Source of the DNA: Ficedula albicollis
Taxonomy: Eukaryota > Chordata > Aves > Passeriformes > Muscicapidae
DNA: 64,000 bases
Reading direction: 5' to 3'
NCBI RefSeq assembly: GCF_000247815.1
Contig: NC_021676.1
Location: forward strand, 2,943,044-3,007,043
The position numbers and the translations under genes were made by a program. Below, in pieces: positions 1 through 16,055 of this stretch. The notes beneath the pieces were generated by a model. The model had not been told where the DNA came from and ran no database searches. It saw only the letters and a program-made list of their open reading frames with translations. Within the stretch, counting starts at the first letter, position 1; each line of letters begins with the position of its first letter.

Positions 1-2600
1 TTGAAGAATGGAGGTGTTGCAAGGGCAGTTTTGCCTTTTCATTGAGACAGCATTTTTCAATAAAACAATTTGTCAGAGAGTGCTGAGCAGCCCTTGTTTC
101 AAGCTCTGTTCTGTTTGATTGAGAGCAAGCATTTGGAAACATCCCAAGGTTTTTAATCTCTGATTTATTCTCCATTACTTGTGTCTTGGTTTATTTTAAG
201 ATAGGTTTCAATATGCTTAAAGGCCTTTTCTAGTAGGAGGAAATCTGTTAAATGGAGAACACTGAAAGATTGAAAATTCTCTTCAGCCCAGCCCTCCTTA
301 CTGGATGTGATTTTGGGCAATTTACTTTCTTGTATCTCACAAAACTTACTGATAGAATAATAAAAAAGGAGAAAAAATAATATATTTTACAAATATTTGG
401 AGTTTTTTGTTTAGTTTTTGTTTTGTTTTGTTTGTTTAGGTTTTTGGGTTTTTTTGGGGGTTGTTTGTTTATTTTGATGTTTTGGTTGTTTGGTTTTTTT
501 TTTTTTTTGGTGGGTGGAGCAAGACATTTGAACCTTTGGGGCATTTTTCTGCTGTTGCTAACCTGCATTTGTTGTGGCTTTTGAGAGATTTCACACCCAT
601 GACTGTATAATCATCTTCCTTCAGCAGAGAAAATAATTTTTTTTATCCAAATTCCTTACTAGAAATACTTGAAACAATATGGTTTCATTTTCACATGTTG
701 GTGATGGTTAGTGTTGATTGTTGAGTTAATTTTTTACTCTTCACTTAACAAGGATTTATTAGTGAAGTGAAAACAAAACATAAAGTTTAGAAAGCTGCTT
801 AAAAGTTAGGCTGCTATAATTTTATCAACATTCAGAAAAAGAAAAAAAAAAACAGTGACTGAAGATTTATTCCATTCTGGTTTTTCTAAGATATGATTTT
901 CTAAAGACTGCCATTTTTATTTGTGGTGCAATAGACTCAGTCTGATTTCAGAGGATTTCAGCAATATCTGCTATTATTTACCTTAGAAAAAAGAAAGAAA
1001 ACTATTGGTACTATTGGTAGTTCCCAATAATATTTCAGTGGCAAATGAGGAATGCCATTAAATTGTCTTATTCTGAAAAATCCCCAGACTGGAGTGCCAG
1101 TGCTTTCTCCATTTCTGACGGTGAATGGTACAAGAATAACATCAATTAAGAGAACAAATCAAAGATTTATTTCCTTGTTGGTGTTCTCAAATTTCTGGAA
1201 TTCCTTTGAATGTCGAAATAAACAGTTGCTATGAAGGTTTCAATTAAATGGGAAGAAATGGAAAGGTCTTGCTTGGATCACAAAGAATCAGAAGAATAAC
1301 ACTTTTCCCCTGTTGGAATAATCACTTGTTTCCACAATTCTGCTTTTTTTCTGTTGTGCTGAATTCACCATATGTTTAGTCTAAGCCAGTAACTATTTAT
1401 TACTGACAGCAGTGCACCAAATGCTTGATTCCAAAGCAGAGCTAGACAAAACCAGTTTTGCTTTGTTTTTATAAAAACAATGATAATTTATACAGAAATT
1501 TAGAATTTATTGCATAAAAGTAAGAGCAATTGTAAGGGAAATGTTTTATTTCAAAAAGCTTTAAATGCTTTCAGTATATAAATCTGCTCTTAATATTTTC
1601 TCATTTCTGTTTTGAAATAATTAACTGGCATTTTTTCTCATAAATTTCTAATATAGCATTTGGGAAAATGATCTCAAAAAAGTAGAAGAGAAATTCCGAA
1701 CAGGAATGTGTTTAAATGCCAACAAAATCAATGTGTAGGAAATGTTTCCACATCTCAACTCTGTCTGGAATACTGGAAGTATTTTTTGCTGTTGTTGTCT
1801 GGAGTATCTATAGTGAGGAATGGCAAACCCATGTTTAGCCACCAAAGACAGAAGGCACAAAACTGGTGTGTGTTGGCAGAGTAAATTAGAATTAATTAGA
1901 CAGATACACAATTTATGAAGTGAATTAGAAATAACGAGGCAGATTCTCCAAATTGTTATTTTTCACTGGCTGTGCTGTGACTTGCTCTTCATCCGGGTGA
2001 TGATTTCCTTGTGTTCCAACAGCCCTGAATTCACTCCCAGGTCCAGCAGAACCCTGCAGGGAGTTTTAAACCCCAGCCCTGCCGTGCGCTGAAGCACCAG
2101 GAGAGGTCTGGAGGAAAATGTTTGTGCTGCAGGGTGACAGACCCTGGGCACAGAGTGACCCTGATTGTGCCTGCAAAGGGAGAAAGCAGAGACGTGTCAG
2201 GGCTCCTGTGTGACACCAAACACACTCGGGCTGGGGGCTGGAGGAATGTTAAAAAGGCAAAGCTGAGTTTTTGGAGCTACTGTGGTGCACGAGCTCGTCA
2301 AACACCACAGATTTCTCATTTAAAAAAGCATCAAGCAAGCGTGGCATCCTTAAATCACAGACTCCATTGGTGAAAAAGGGGATTTTGGGGATTTTCCTTT
2401 GATTTTGTTTGGCAGTGGCCCTGCAAAAAGCTTTATCCAGGTGCACAGAGGTTTTAACATGCGAGTCTGAAGCGTGTCCTGAAGTGCCTTTAAACTGCAG
2501 CATGAGATTGTTCTGTTCCAGTTTTAGCATGACCCCCATTCTCTGTCCTGATGATTATTTATGGTATTGTTTCAAATCAAAACTGAGCTAGGAGGAAAGA
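1..2600. other. Non-coding AT-rich unique DNA
   Basis: No coding exon or RNA gene is recognised. The open frames here are short (under 100 codons), overlap on both strands and show no domain. The stretch holds a T/G-rich low-complexity patch near 395-512 and a locally GC-richer patch at about 2030-2250 with no repeat family I can name. Confidence 0.6.
395..512. repeat. T/G-rich low-complexity tract (TTTG-like)
   Basis: Irregular runs of TTTG, TTTTG and GGTTTTT make up almost the whole interval and end in a run of about 16 T. It gives a spurious Lys/Asn/Gln-rich minus-strand frame at 248-568. It looks like a degraded simple repeat or an old retroposon tail read in reverse. No regular period is maintained. 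Confidence 0.7.
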
Positions 2601-2922
2601 ACCATAAAATGGTTGGAAGGGACCATGAAGCTCACCCAGCACCATGGACAGGCACAGTCCCCTCCATCCCAGGTTGCTCCAAATCCCACCCAGCCTGGCC
2701 TTGGGCATTTCCAGGGATCCAGGGGCAGCCACAGCTGCTCTGGGCACCCTGTGCCAGGGCCTGCCACCCTCACAGGAAATCACTCTTTAAAAAAATCAAA
2801 TTCTACTCTCAGTTTGAAGCCATTCCCCCTCGTCCTGTCACCCTGTGTCCTTGGAAATTCTCTCTCTCTCCACCTTCCTCGTGCCTTGCAGGCTCCCTTC
2901 AGGTGCTGGAAAGCCACAATTC
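2601..2922 (-). mobile_element. CR1 LINE fragment, 3' region, minus strand
   Basis: Read on the minus strand this matches the 3' part of avian CR1. From the right edge come the 'tggaaggccacaatt'-like segment (about 2907-2921, reversed), the block equivalent to 'agtttaaaaccattccccctt' (about 2812-2833), the 'ccagggat..ggggcagccacagc' block (2714-2741), and 'aatggttggaagggacc' near the 3' end (2608-2624). The terminal 8-bp tail is nearly lost ('accataaaat'). It is 5'-truncated and has no reverse transcriptase coding left. It also serves as an in-window comparison for the damaged copy at 18994-19175. Confidence 0.9.
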
Positions 2923-5900
2923 CAATGTTTGGTGGTTTAAGCTAAATAACTATTAATATGCATCATCTCTAAAACAAATATTTATATTTTCAACCGCTCA
3001 AGCAGCAAATAAATGCTGAGGAAATTTGAATATATTTCCTAGGTGGCAGTCAAAGAAGAAAGTGAACTTTTATTGAAATTTCAAAAAGCTGCTTCTGAAT
3101 GGCAATTACTGTAATTGCATCACTTTTTTGGCATATGTACTATTAGATTTATTTAATTTTGTATATGTCTCTGCAATTAAAGTGACTTGGAAAAGTCATC
3201 TTTATCCTTGACTTTCTCTATGTAAAGAGACTAAATATAGACTAGTAATGAGCCAAGCATTTATTGGCAAAGTTTGTTGTCTTAAGCCAATATTGTGCTT
3301 AGGTTGTATTAGGTCTCTTCTTGTTAGAAGGAGCTGAGACAGCTTGATTTTAAATATTAAAAATAAGATGAAAAATTAAATAGCTTTGCATGTTTTCCTT
3401 CCTCAGGGAAACAAGTTTTGGTCCACAGAAGTTCCAGGTAACAGTCAGCTCCCTGTGGGCTCTCAGCATCTCGGTTTCTGTTTCCTTTTTGCCTTTTTCA
3501 AGCTGTTTGCTCATTAGAAATAACATTTATCCTTTTAAAGCTAAAGATACAGCTCTTAAAAATCCCATTGATACTCCAAAATCTCAATTTCCCCCCTAAT
3601 AAATGCTGTTTATCTATGAAAAATATGATTTAAAAATAAAAGATATTATTGACCTGACAACAACTCTCAGTAAGAAAATAGAAATCCTCATTTAGATATT
3701 CAGTGATCCCTAAATTTACAGACAAAAAAAGCAAGTTAGAGGAGGAAAGTCAAGCAAAGTTTGATAAGTGCTTGGGTTTTGTCTCTGATACATTTTGTCT
3801 TCAACTCTTTCCCCTGTTATTTTCAAGAATCCAAGTTTATTTTTCCCTGATAACTTATGAGATTTGCTGGTTTTATTTATTAGCTTTAATTGTCTGTGAG
3901 TGTAATCCACTTTGCAAAGAATGGGAGGAGAGAAATAGAAAGAGACTCAGGATGGCCTTAACCTGTATTTGCTGCCCTTAAAGGAAGCCTTGTACTTCTT
4001 GTTCCAGGTATCATAAAAATCCATGCAATTGTTTTTATTTCTGCCTTTAGAGACAGAAAAAAAAAAGTTAAAATAAGTAATTAAAAGTTAAAAAAAGCTA
4101 ATAAAAAATAAGGTTTATTTTGTCATCTCTGTGCGCATAGTATGGTACTGTTTACTCAACAAGATTTTTTAAAAACTGTATTAGTAAAAAATTAGTAAAT
4201 TTGAATATTTAAACTTTCACAGAAGGCTCATGAGATACTCAATATGAAAGTGAAAAAACCTCTTCACCTGCTGTTGCATGTACCTGTATATTATTCACTT
4301 TAGGATTAAACTGGTATTATGTGGAATTTGATGTGCTAATTCAAGGTAGTTTTAATTTTAATAAAAATAAAATCAAAACCATAAATTAAAAGTTTTGCAT
4401 AATTAATGCCAACAATTATTCTTTGCAGCCAAAGTGGAACTTTTCTTTGCTAATCAGTGGAGATGAAATAATGGGATAATAAAGGCATAGCACTGGGGTG
4501 CAAATGATTGATTAACAAAGAAAAAAAATAAGAAAATACAGACTTGAAAGGTATTTTTAAAATTGAATTCTGAGTTTGAGTGGAACAGTATTTGACAGAA
4601 GGATGTGGATAAAGTTTTGCATTGATTTTAGGAAGGGAGGGAGTCATAAGCCTAAATGCTTATACATAATGAATCTTATTTCTGGTTTAATGGCATTGTC
4701 ACATCATTTCAGCAAATTAAATTACCCTGGTGCAGAAAGGGACTGAGGCAGCAGTGAGTCACACACATTGATCCCAGGGCTGCACTGGGGCAGAACTGGG
4801 GAAAGGAGATTTAAAGCAAGGTTCTGCAGGGGGCTGCTTCTGTCTTTGGTAGCTCATGGCTGTGAGCTGGAGTTTAGCCAAAACTGGGTTTTCTTTGGTC
4901 CTCAACCTTCCTGTGCAGAAGCTCATTCTGATTCTTTTAGCTCCTCTTACTCCTCACTTCACATTAAAGAGCCCTCAGCTCGGATCTGCCTCTCTTTTAT
5001 TGGAAATGTTGAGATCCAGCATTCTGGTCAGGGCTTGCATCCCCACGAGTATGGAACTGTTATTGAATAATTATCGATTCCCACATTTGAAGTGACAAGC
5101 CATTGTGATTTCCAATGCTCCAGCGCATTTGCAGATTTATTCTTTAAAGATTCTTTTTAGCTCCTAGCCCTTAAACCCCCAGAATGTGCCCCTTGGCCCT
5201 GCTGCCAGTGCAGATTCCAGAGCACACATAACCCAAGCTAAGGAGCAGGAATTGCTTTGTCCAGCAGCCCAAGTGGCACCAGGACGAGCTGCCCAAATCG
5301 AGCACAGCTTTCAATCCATTCTGTGCAGCAGTGACACTTTTCCACGTGCAGTATTGATTGTATTCCCATTCTGATGAACAAAGCTGTGACTGTGCAGTTG
5401 AATGACCTTGAAATAATAGAATCTGCACCGTTCCTGCCCTGAAACTTCCATCGTGGTCCTCAAGCAATACCAGAAGCAAATTGATTGACTTTTTTTTTTT
5501 TCCAGTGCTCTGCAAATATAGAGTTTTCTGTTACTACTTAAATCCTTCACAATAAGTTTCAAAATATTACTTTTAAAAATTAGTTTTCACTTCACAGTCT
5601 GATTTTAAATCATTTTTATCAGGCTTTTTGGTACAAATGAAAATATAAACTGATATAAATCAAGTTTTCAGGGTCTGTTTCTCCCATCTGCTGCCAGCCC
5701 CGTGTTCCTGCCTTGTGCTACACTGACTTTTATGCCATTGTATGTTAGAAGGCTCAGGGAAAAAAAAAAAATATTTAAAACCCGACCCTTTGGAAAAAGA
5801 TACCATTTTGGGGATAATTCAGCTGTCTAAAATGGTTTATCAGGGCTTGTACAAATTATAATAAGGCACAAGCAAGGGCTCTGCAATGCCTGAGAAAGGA

Positions 5901-6290
5901 CAAGGGAAATGTCAGTGTTAAGCCTGGCTTAGTGTCTGTGGCACAGCCCCAGAAGACTTCTAGACCCCAATTCTGTGAAATATCTGTAAAATGTCCACAA
6001 AATAACAATTGAGTTCATTTAGTCTGAGGCTTTGGGCTCCATCCCTCGTGGTGGTCACAGGACAGGAGAGGATTTGTGACCTGGGGTATCAGAGCCAGCC
6101 CAGGTCAGGACTTGCTCTGTTTCCCACAAGGATTGTCCTCCCTGGGACCAGGGGGAATTCTGCTCCTCAGCTCTGAGCACTGAAAACTCACCAGCTGGCT
6201 GCTGACTCAATAAAAGCCAGGCTGGGGATGTGCAGAGTTACACTGCTCACAGGTTATGTGGCAAAACTGTTCAAAAAAGCAAAGTAAAGT
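2923..6290. other. Non-coding AT-rich unique DNA
   Basis: No gene or known repeat is recognised. The stretch is AT-rich with small A/T runs (about 4055-4110, 5489-5501, 5760-5775). It includes a 17-bp TAATT palindrome at 3102-3118, listed separately. Open frames are short and unconvincing on both strands. Confidence 0.55.
3102..3118. promoter_or_regulatory. 17-bp palindrome with paired TAATTG sites (candidate homeodomain dimer site)
   Basis: GCAATTAC and GTAATTGC form perfect 8-bp arms around a single T. The half site CAATTA/TAATTG resembles the core bound by several homeodomain classes. An 8-bp-arm palindrome at a given spacing is expected about once per 64 kb by chance, so the sequence alone does not prove function. 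The surrounding 3.0-3.2 kb is AT-rich. Confidence 0.25.
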
Positions 6291-6410
6291 GTGGCTGCCC
6301 CATCCTTGGAAGTGCTCAAGGCCGGGCTGGAACAACCTGGGGCAGTGGAAGGGGCAGGAACTGGTTGGTCTTTAGAGTCCCTTCCAACCCAAGCCATTCT
6401 GTGATTCTAT
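6291..6410 (+). mobile_element. CR1 LINE fragment, extreme 3' end, plus strand
   Basis: The interval contains the CR1 3' signature in order: 'ccttggaagtgctcaaggc' (6303-6321), 'ggctggaacaacctgg' (6323-6338), 'agtcccttccaacccaagcc' (6376-6395), and the tail 'attctgtgattctat' (6396-6410). The ATTCTRTG tail marks the true CR1 3' terminus. About 120 bp is left, strongly 5'-truncated and with no coding capacity. Confidence 0.92.
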
Positions 6411-9058
6411 ACATTGAATACAAGTTGATTAAAACTCCTTTCCAGGGATATGGATATTGAAATATCCCATTTAAAGTACTGCTGTATTTCTAAAGGGAAA
6501 ATGTTTATGACCAGAAAACCACAACCTGCTGGTGATGAATGCCTTCAATATTCAAATTCCTGCTCTTTTCTAAAGGCTTCATTTTATAACATTTATGCAT
6601 TTTATTACAGCTTTAAAAACTTAGGAAATAAAGTTTAAAAACCCCAAAGAAAACTTTTTTAATAAGTTGTACCTGAAATGCAGCCTATTCGTAGCTGTCT
6701 TTGAAAGTCTTTCTTGTAAAATATGAAAGCCAAATGTTATCTGTTCTGAAGGAGCACTGAGCAAGACAAACTATTTGATGCGACACGTTCATGCTTTGCT
6801 TGTCAGCCAAAACAGTTTTCACCATTATTCACTGCCCTCTGTATATTGAAGAACACATCTGAAGTGAGCTGAAGGCTCTTGTGTTTGGTGATAGTGTGTT
6901 ACTGGGAAAATAAAACAGCCACAATTATCTGCTCAACAAATGGAACTTGTCAGCTGGCAGGCACACAGAGCTGATGCAGATGGCCAGCTCAGGAAAGCTG
7001 TCAAGCAGAAGGACTGAAATAAAATAGATTTTCTTTATATTCTGTGGATTTTCTAAAATTATTATTTTATTTTTTTTTAATGAAGTTCAGAGGATTTTAG
7101 TGCTGTTCCTTAGCTCAGGTGTTTTCAGAGCTTCTGGAGAAAAAAAAAAGAATTTCTGTTGGGGGAAGAGGTATTTCTAACACGGTGACAGGGATCTTTG
7201 GATGGGATGTGATGCTGTGGAGAGGGTCTTTGCATGCACTGATCCCCTCCTTGGGGTAAAAAGACAGGATTTACATCTGCTCTATGGAGAGATTTTTGGA
7301 AACATCAAGTTAAAGGTGTTGTATAACCCAGGACATGCAGCTGTTCTTTTTTGAATGAATGTCCTATTTTCCTCTGCTTTGAGTTGCATGTTGGGAACAC
7401 CTCGGAGAAACACTTTTATTGGAGAGCATTTGTATTGTTTGCTGTTCTGTTTGCTGCTTCATTTCTTACAGGTAATGAAAAACACTCCTTTGGATCTTCT
7501 CCTTCTCTCAAGGTCTTATCTCTCTGTGGAGCAGAGAGATGTGTTCAATTCTGCAAAATGTCAGACTCAAACAAAAAGTACAGGAAAGCCACCTTAGCAT
7601 AGGGATTGTTGTACATATTGGAGGAATTTTGCTTATTTATTTATTAACACGTGGTTTTGCTTACCCTGCAGGGGGATGGTACAAAGAGAAGTTTTGTCTG
7701 AAAAAATTCAACTTGTGTGGGGTGTTCAAGACTTTCATAGACAACTGTTGAGTTGTTTTGGTTTTGTGGCATCAGATTTCCAATTACTCTGTTGTTTGCT
7801 TGTTTGGTTGGGGATTTTTTGTCTGTTTTGTTTTTGGGTTTGTTTGGTATTTTTGGTTTTGTTTGGATTTTTGTTTGTTTGTTGTTTAATTTATAATAGA
7901 GTGAGGGTTTTTCCTGTGGTTTGGTTTTTTTGATATTTTTTTTTTCAGTGGCTGCTGTGCTGGGGCAGGAATTTTGTCCTGTCGTTTGAAAACAAAGATG
8001 TGCCATGAGTACAAAAAGAAATAAATGGAAAACAAATAGAAGGAGACACGATCTGTACTGAGACTGTGGAATTAATGGCCAGGAGCCCCAAGCCAGTCAG
8101 AAATGGACTTTTCCAAGGGCTCCTGTGTGAGACACAAGTGGCTGGATGTGCAACCCTTGGATGTCAGATTCCCTGGGAGCATCCCACACCCCGTGGTCAG
8201 AGCCAGGGAGGTGAATCCTTTGATCTGGAATGATAAAAACCCACCCCTGTGCCAGTTTAAACTCATTTGATTGCCCCAGCTCTCGTTATTTCCCTTTCCT
8301 CTGTGGCACATTCTTAGTACAAAGCTAAAATAACATTAATATTCACTTTTGTGTCTGTATCCGTTGTTCCCTATTAAGGAGAAAAGTGTTGAGGATCCTT
8401 TATTTATTTTTAATAGAAATCCTGAGGTGGTTTGCTGTAGTTCAAACCACTCTACATCCCAGGCTGGTGTGAGGCAGGTTGTACATTGCTTTTTGCTTAA
8501 CTTCTCACAATAAAAGTAGCTCGAGGCTGTGTCAAAGATTAACCTGCTCGTGGGACTCTGGAGGTGCAGAGCTGGAAAGGGTGAAAAGCAGCTGGGTTTG
8601 GTGTGGGTGTTGTGTTTAATGTCTCCATTATCTTTTGTATTAAAAGCTTCTAGCACCTGCTGTCTTTAAGAGATCCTTTGATCTTAAATTCCAGGAACCT
8701 GGGGGCTTTGAGAACACAGGCTGCCAAAATGACACTTATGGGAACTCGAGGGAATTTTGCAAACAAAAGAAACCAGCAAAAAATTGGCAGAGGAGTCGAG
8801 TGATCTCTGATGGCTTTTGTCTCTGCCAAATTTTAACCTGTTTCAAAATATTTACATAAGAAGTTATGAACATCCCTAAATTTCTTATTATTTTTGTTCA
8901 GATATCACATCCTGTATATGCAGGAATTCCATAACATGCTGTTACTGCTTTTGCAATTTATTGGGTCTTTTTCCTTTAAGGAAGTGAACACTGAATGCTA
9001 AACTTCAGGAAGAATTATAAACTAATAAAAAGGGATATAGATTTATTTATCTGTACAT
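6411..9058. other. Non-coding unique DNA with a T/G-rich patch
   Basis: No exon or RNA gene is recognised. About 6750-7020 is less AT-rich and lacks simple repeats; it reads like possible conserved non-coding DNA, which is a guess without an alignment. A T/G-rich low-complexity patch sits at 7791-7951. Open frames are short. Confidence 0.5.
7791..7951. repeat. T/G-rich low-complexity tract (GTTT-like)
   Basis: The stretch is dominated by TTTG/TTGTT runs such as 'gtttgtttgttgtttaa', with several poly-T stretches. It produces a spurious hydrophobic Phe/Leu/Val-rich frame on the plus strand and a Lys/Asn/Gln-rich frame on the minus strand. The motif is irregular, not a clean microsatellite. Confidence 0.7.
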
Positions 9059-9077
9059 GTTTCTTCAAAGATCATTG

Positions 9078-9133
9078 AGTCATAGAATAATTTGGGTAAG
9101 AAAGGATTTTAAAATCATCCAGTTTCAATCATT
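9078..9133 (-). mobile_element. CR1 remnant, minus strand (copy 1)
   Basis: Sequence from 'gagtcatagaataatttggg' onward resembles the reverse complement of the CR1 3' end (canonical form tcatagaatggtttgggttgg, then a cctta-type box and atcatccagtt). It is diverged, with AT-richer substitutions. It is a short terminal fragment only and is duplicated at 9154-9209 as part of the N-joined duplication. Confidence 0.7.
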
Positions 9134-9153
9134 NGTTTCTTCAAAGATCATTG

Positions 9154-9209
9154 AGTCATAGAATAATTTGGGTAAGAAAGGATTTTAAAATCATCCAGTT
9201 TCAATCATT
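9154..9209 (-). mobile_element. CR1 remnant, minus strand (copy 2)
   Basis: This is the same fragment as at 9078-9133, repeated after the single N. Its inner edge runs without a break into the (ATTTAT)n array, at the place where CR1 would continue into its 'ccaacc' stretch. It is probably not a second insertion but an assembly repeat of the first. Confidence 0.65.
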
Positions 9210-9880
9210 TATATTTATATTTATATTTATATTTATATTTATATTTATATTTATATTTATATTTATATTTATATTTATATTTATATTTATATTTATATTT
9301 ATATTTATATTTATATTTATATTTATATTTATATTTATATTTATATTTATATTTATATTTATATTTATATTTATATTTATATTTATATTTATATTTATAT
9401 TTATATTTATATTTATATTTATATTTATATTTATATTTATATTTATATTTATATTTATATTTATATTTATATTTATATTTATATTTATATTTATATTTAT
9501 ATTTATATTTATATTTATATTTATATTTATATTTATATTTATATTTATATTTATATTTATATTTATATTTATATTTATATTTATATTTATATTTATATTT
9601 ATATTTATATTTATATTTATATTTATATTTATATTTATATTTATATTTATATTTATATTTATATTTATATTTATATTTATATTTATATTTATATTTATAT
9701 TTATATTTATATTTATATTTATATTTATATTTATATTTATATTTATATTTATATTTATATTTATATTTATATTTATATTTATATTTATATTTATATTTAT
9801 ATTTATATTTATATTTATATTTATATTTATATTTATATTTATATTTATATTTATATTTATATTTATATTTATATTTATAT
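9207..9880. repeat. Hexanucleotide array (ATTTAT)n, about 112 copies
   Basis: About 674 bp of the 6-bp unit ATTTAT run with no interruption that I can see. It creates an artificial Phe-Ile repeat frame (9151-9939). The array starts at the edge of a CR1 remnant and ends at the first copy of a duplicated 107-bp segment. Such purity and length suggest either a very recent expansion or consensus smoothing, so the true copy number is uncertain. Confidence 0.97.
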
Positions 9881-10875
9881 TATTTATACATACATGTGCA
9901 CACTCTGGTTTTGAAGCACTTGTAGCATCTCCAATTTAGCTGGGAGTAATATTTTATGTCACATTGAGAAGCAGAATTGAATTTGTTTTTAAGAGTTGAG
10001 CCTGAAGGGTCTCTCTCAAGCTATAGAGTTGAAATTGGACCAAAAGCATTGGCTTCTACAAAGACTTGTTTTTTTTCTGGTTTCTAAGTTGTCAGGGGCT
10101 TCACACCACCCCATACTCTCCTTTCTTTTTTTTTTTTTTCTCTGCTTATTTCCATGTGGCGTTTGAGTGTCTGAAAAAAACATCTCGGTGAACTGTTGAC
10201 ATTTTCCCTCCCTGATTTCTTTACCTCTATTATTTGACCAGGTTTTTCTTGCATTTGGACCATTTCAGCCATTCAGTGCTGGCAATGTGACTTTTCTTAT
10301 TTATACATACATGTGCACACTCTGGTTTTGAAGCACTTGTAGCATCTCCAATTTAGCTGGGAGTAATATTTTATGTCACATTGAGAAGCAGAATTGAATT
10401 TGTGCATTTGGACCATTTCAGCCATTCAGTGCTGGCAATGTGACTTTTCCCTGCTCACATTTAATTTGTGTTGAAATGTGAGTGTTGGAGATGTTTGACT
10501 TATGTCCCTCCAGATGCATGAGCAGAATTTTCACTGTGCCATATGGGAGCACAGAAACACAAGACATAAAGCTTTATTAACCTTTCAACAGAAAATTTAA
10601 GTGAAAAAAACATCTCGGTGAACTGTTGACATTTTCCCTCCCTGATTTCTTTACCTCTATTATTTGACCAGGTTTTTCTTGCATTTGGACCATTTCAGTC
10701 ATTCAGTGCTGGCAATGTGACTTTTCCCTGCTCACATTTAATTTGTGTTGAAATGTGGGTGTTGGAGATGTTTGACTTATGTCCCTCCAGATGCATGAGC
10801 AGAATTTTCACTGTGCCATATGGGAGCACAGAAACACGAGACATAAAGCTTTATTGACCTTTCAACAGAAAATTT
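9880..10875. repeat. Mosaic of duplicated segments (A-B-C-A'-DE-C'-E')
   Basis: Three sets of near-identical segments are interleaved. A (9880-9986) recurs at 10297-10403. C (10172-10296) recurs at 10602-10726. D-E (10403-10598) recurs at 10680-10875. A to A' shows no difference I can see. C to C' has one (10269 C, 10699 T). D-E to its copy has four, all transitions (10422/10699, 10481/10758, 10561/10838, 10579/10856). The sharing of the C allele between C and D suggests two haplotypes stitched in series rather than a real rearrangement. Confidence 0.9.
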
Positions 10876-10913
10876 GTTATTGAACACTTTGTCATCAAAG
10901 CCACCCTAACTAC

Positions 10914-15984
<5,071 letters not shown>

Positions 15985-16055
15985 AATCATAAGATCATCA
16001 GACTGAAAGAAATCTCTAGTCCAGCATCCTACTCAGTGTAGGGTCAGCCAACAAT
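15985..16055 (-). mobile_element. Old CR1 fragment, minus strand
   Basis: The order 'aaatcataagatcatcagac' (15984-16003), then 'gaaatctctagtccagcatc' (16009-16028) and 'ctactcagtgtagggtcagc' (16029-16048) matches the reverse complement of a CR1 3' end of the subfamily with 'tctagtccaacctcctgctc' in place of the commoner 'catccagttccaacc'. It is short and strongly diverged. Confidence 0.7.

Larger units (their letters stand above)
9059..9209. repeat. Exact 75-bp direct duplication joined by a single N
   Basis: Bases 9059-9133 are repeated without a visible difference at 9135-9209, separated only by the ambiguous base at 9134. The pattern is what an unmerged overlap of two contig ends looks like: the shared end appears twice with a placeholder N between. 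The second copy leads straight into the hexanucleotide array. Both copies carry the same CR1 remnant. Confidence 0.9.

Noticed and set aside
9151..9939. 262-codon Phe-Ile repeat frame
   Set aside because: It is a direct translation of the (ATTTAT)n array.
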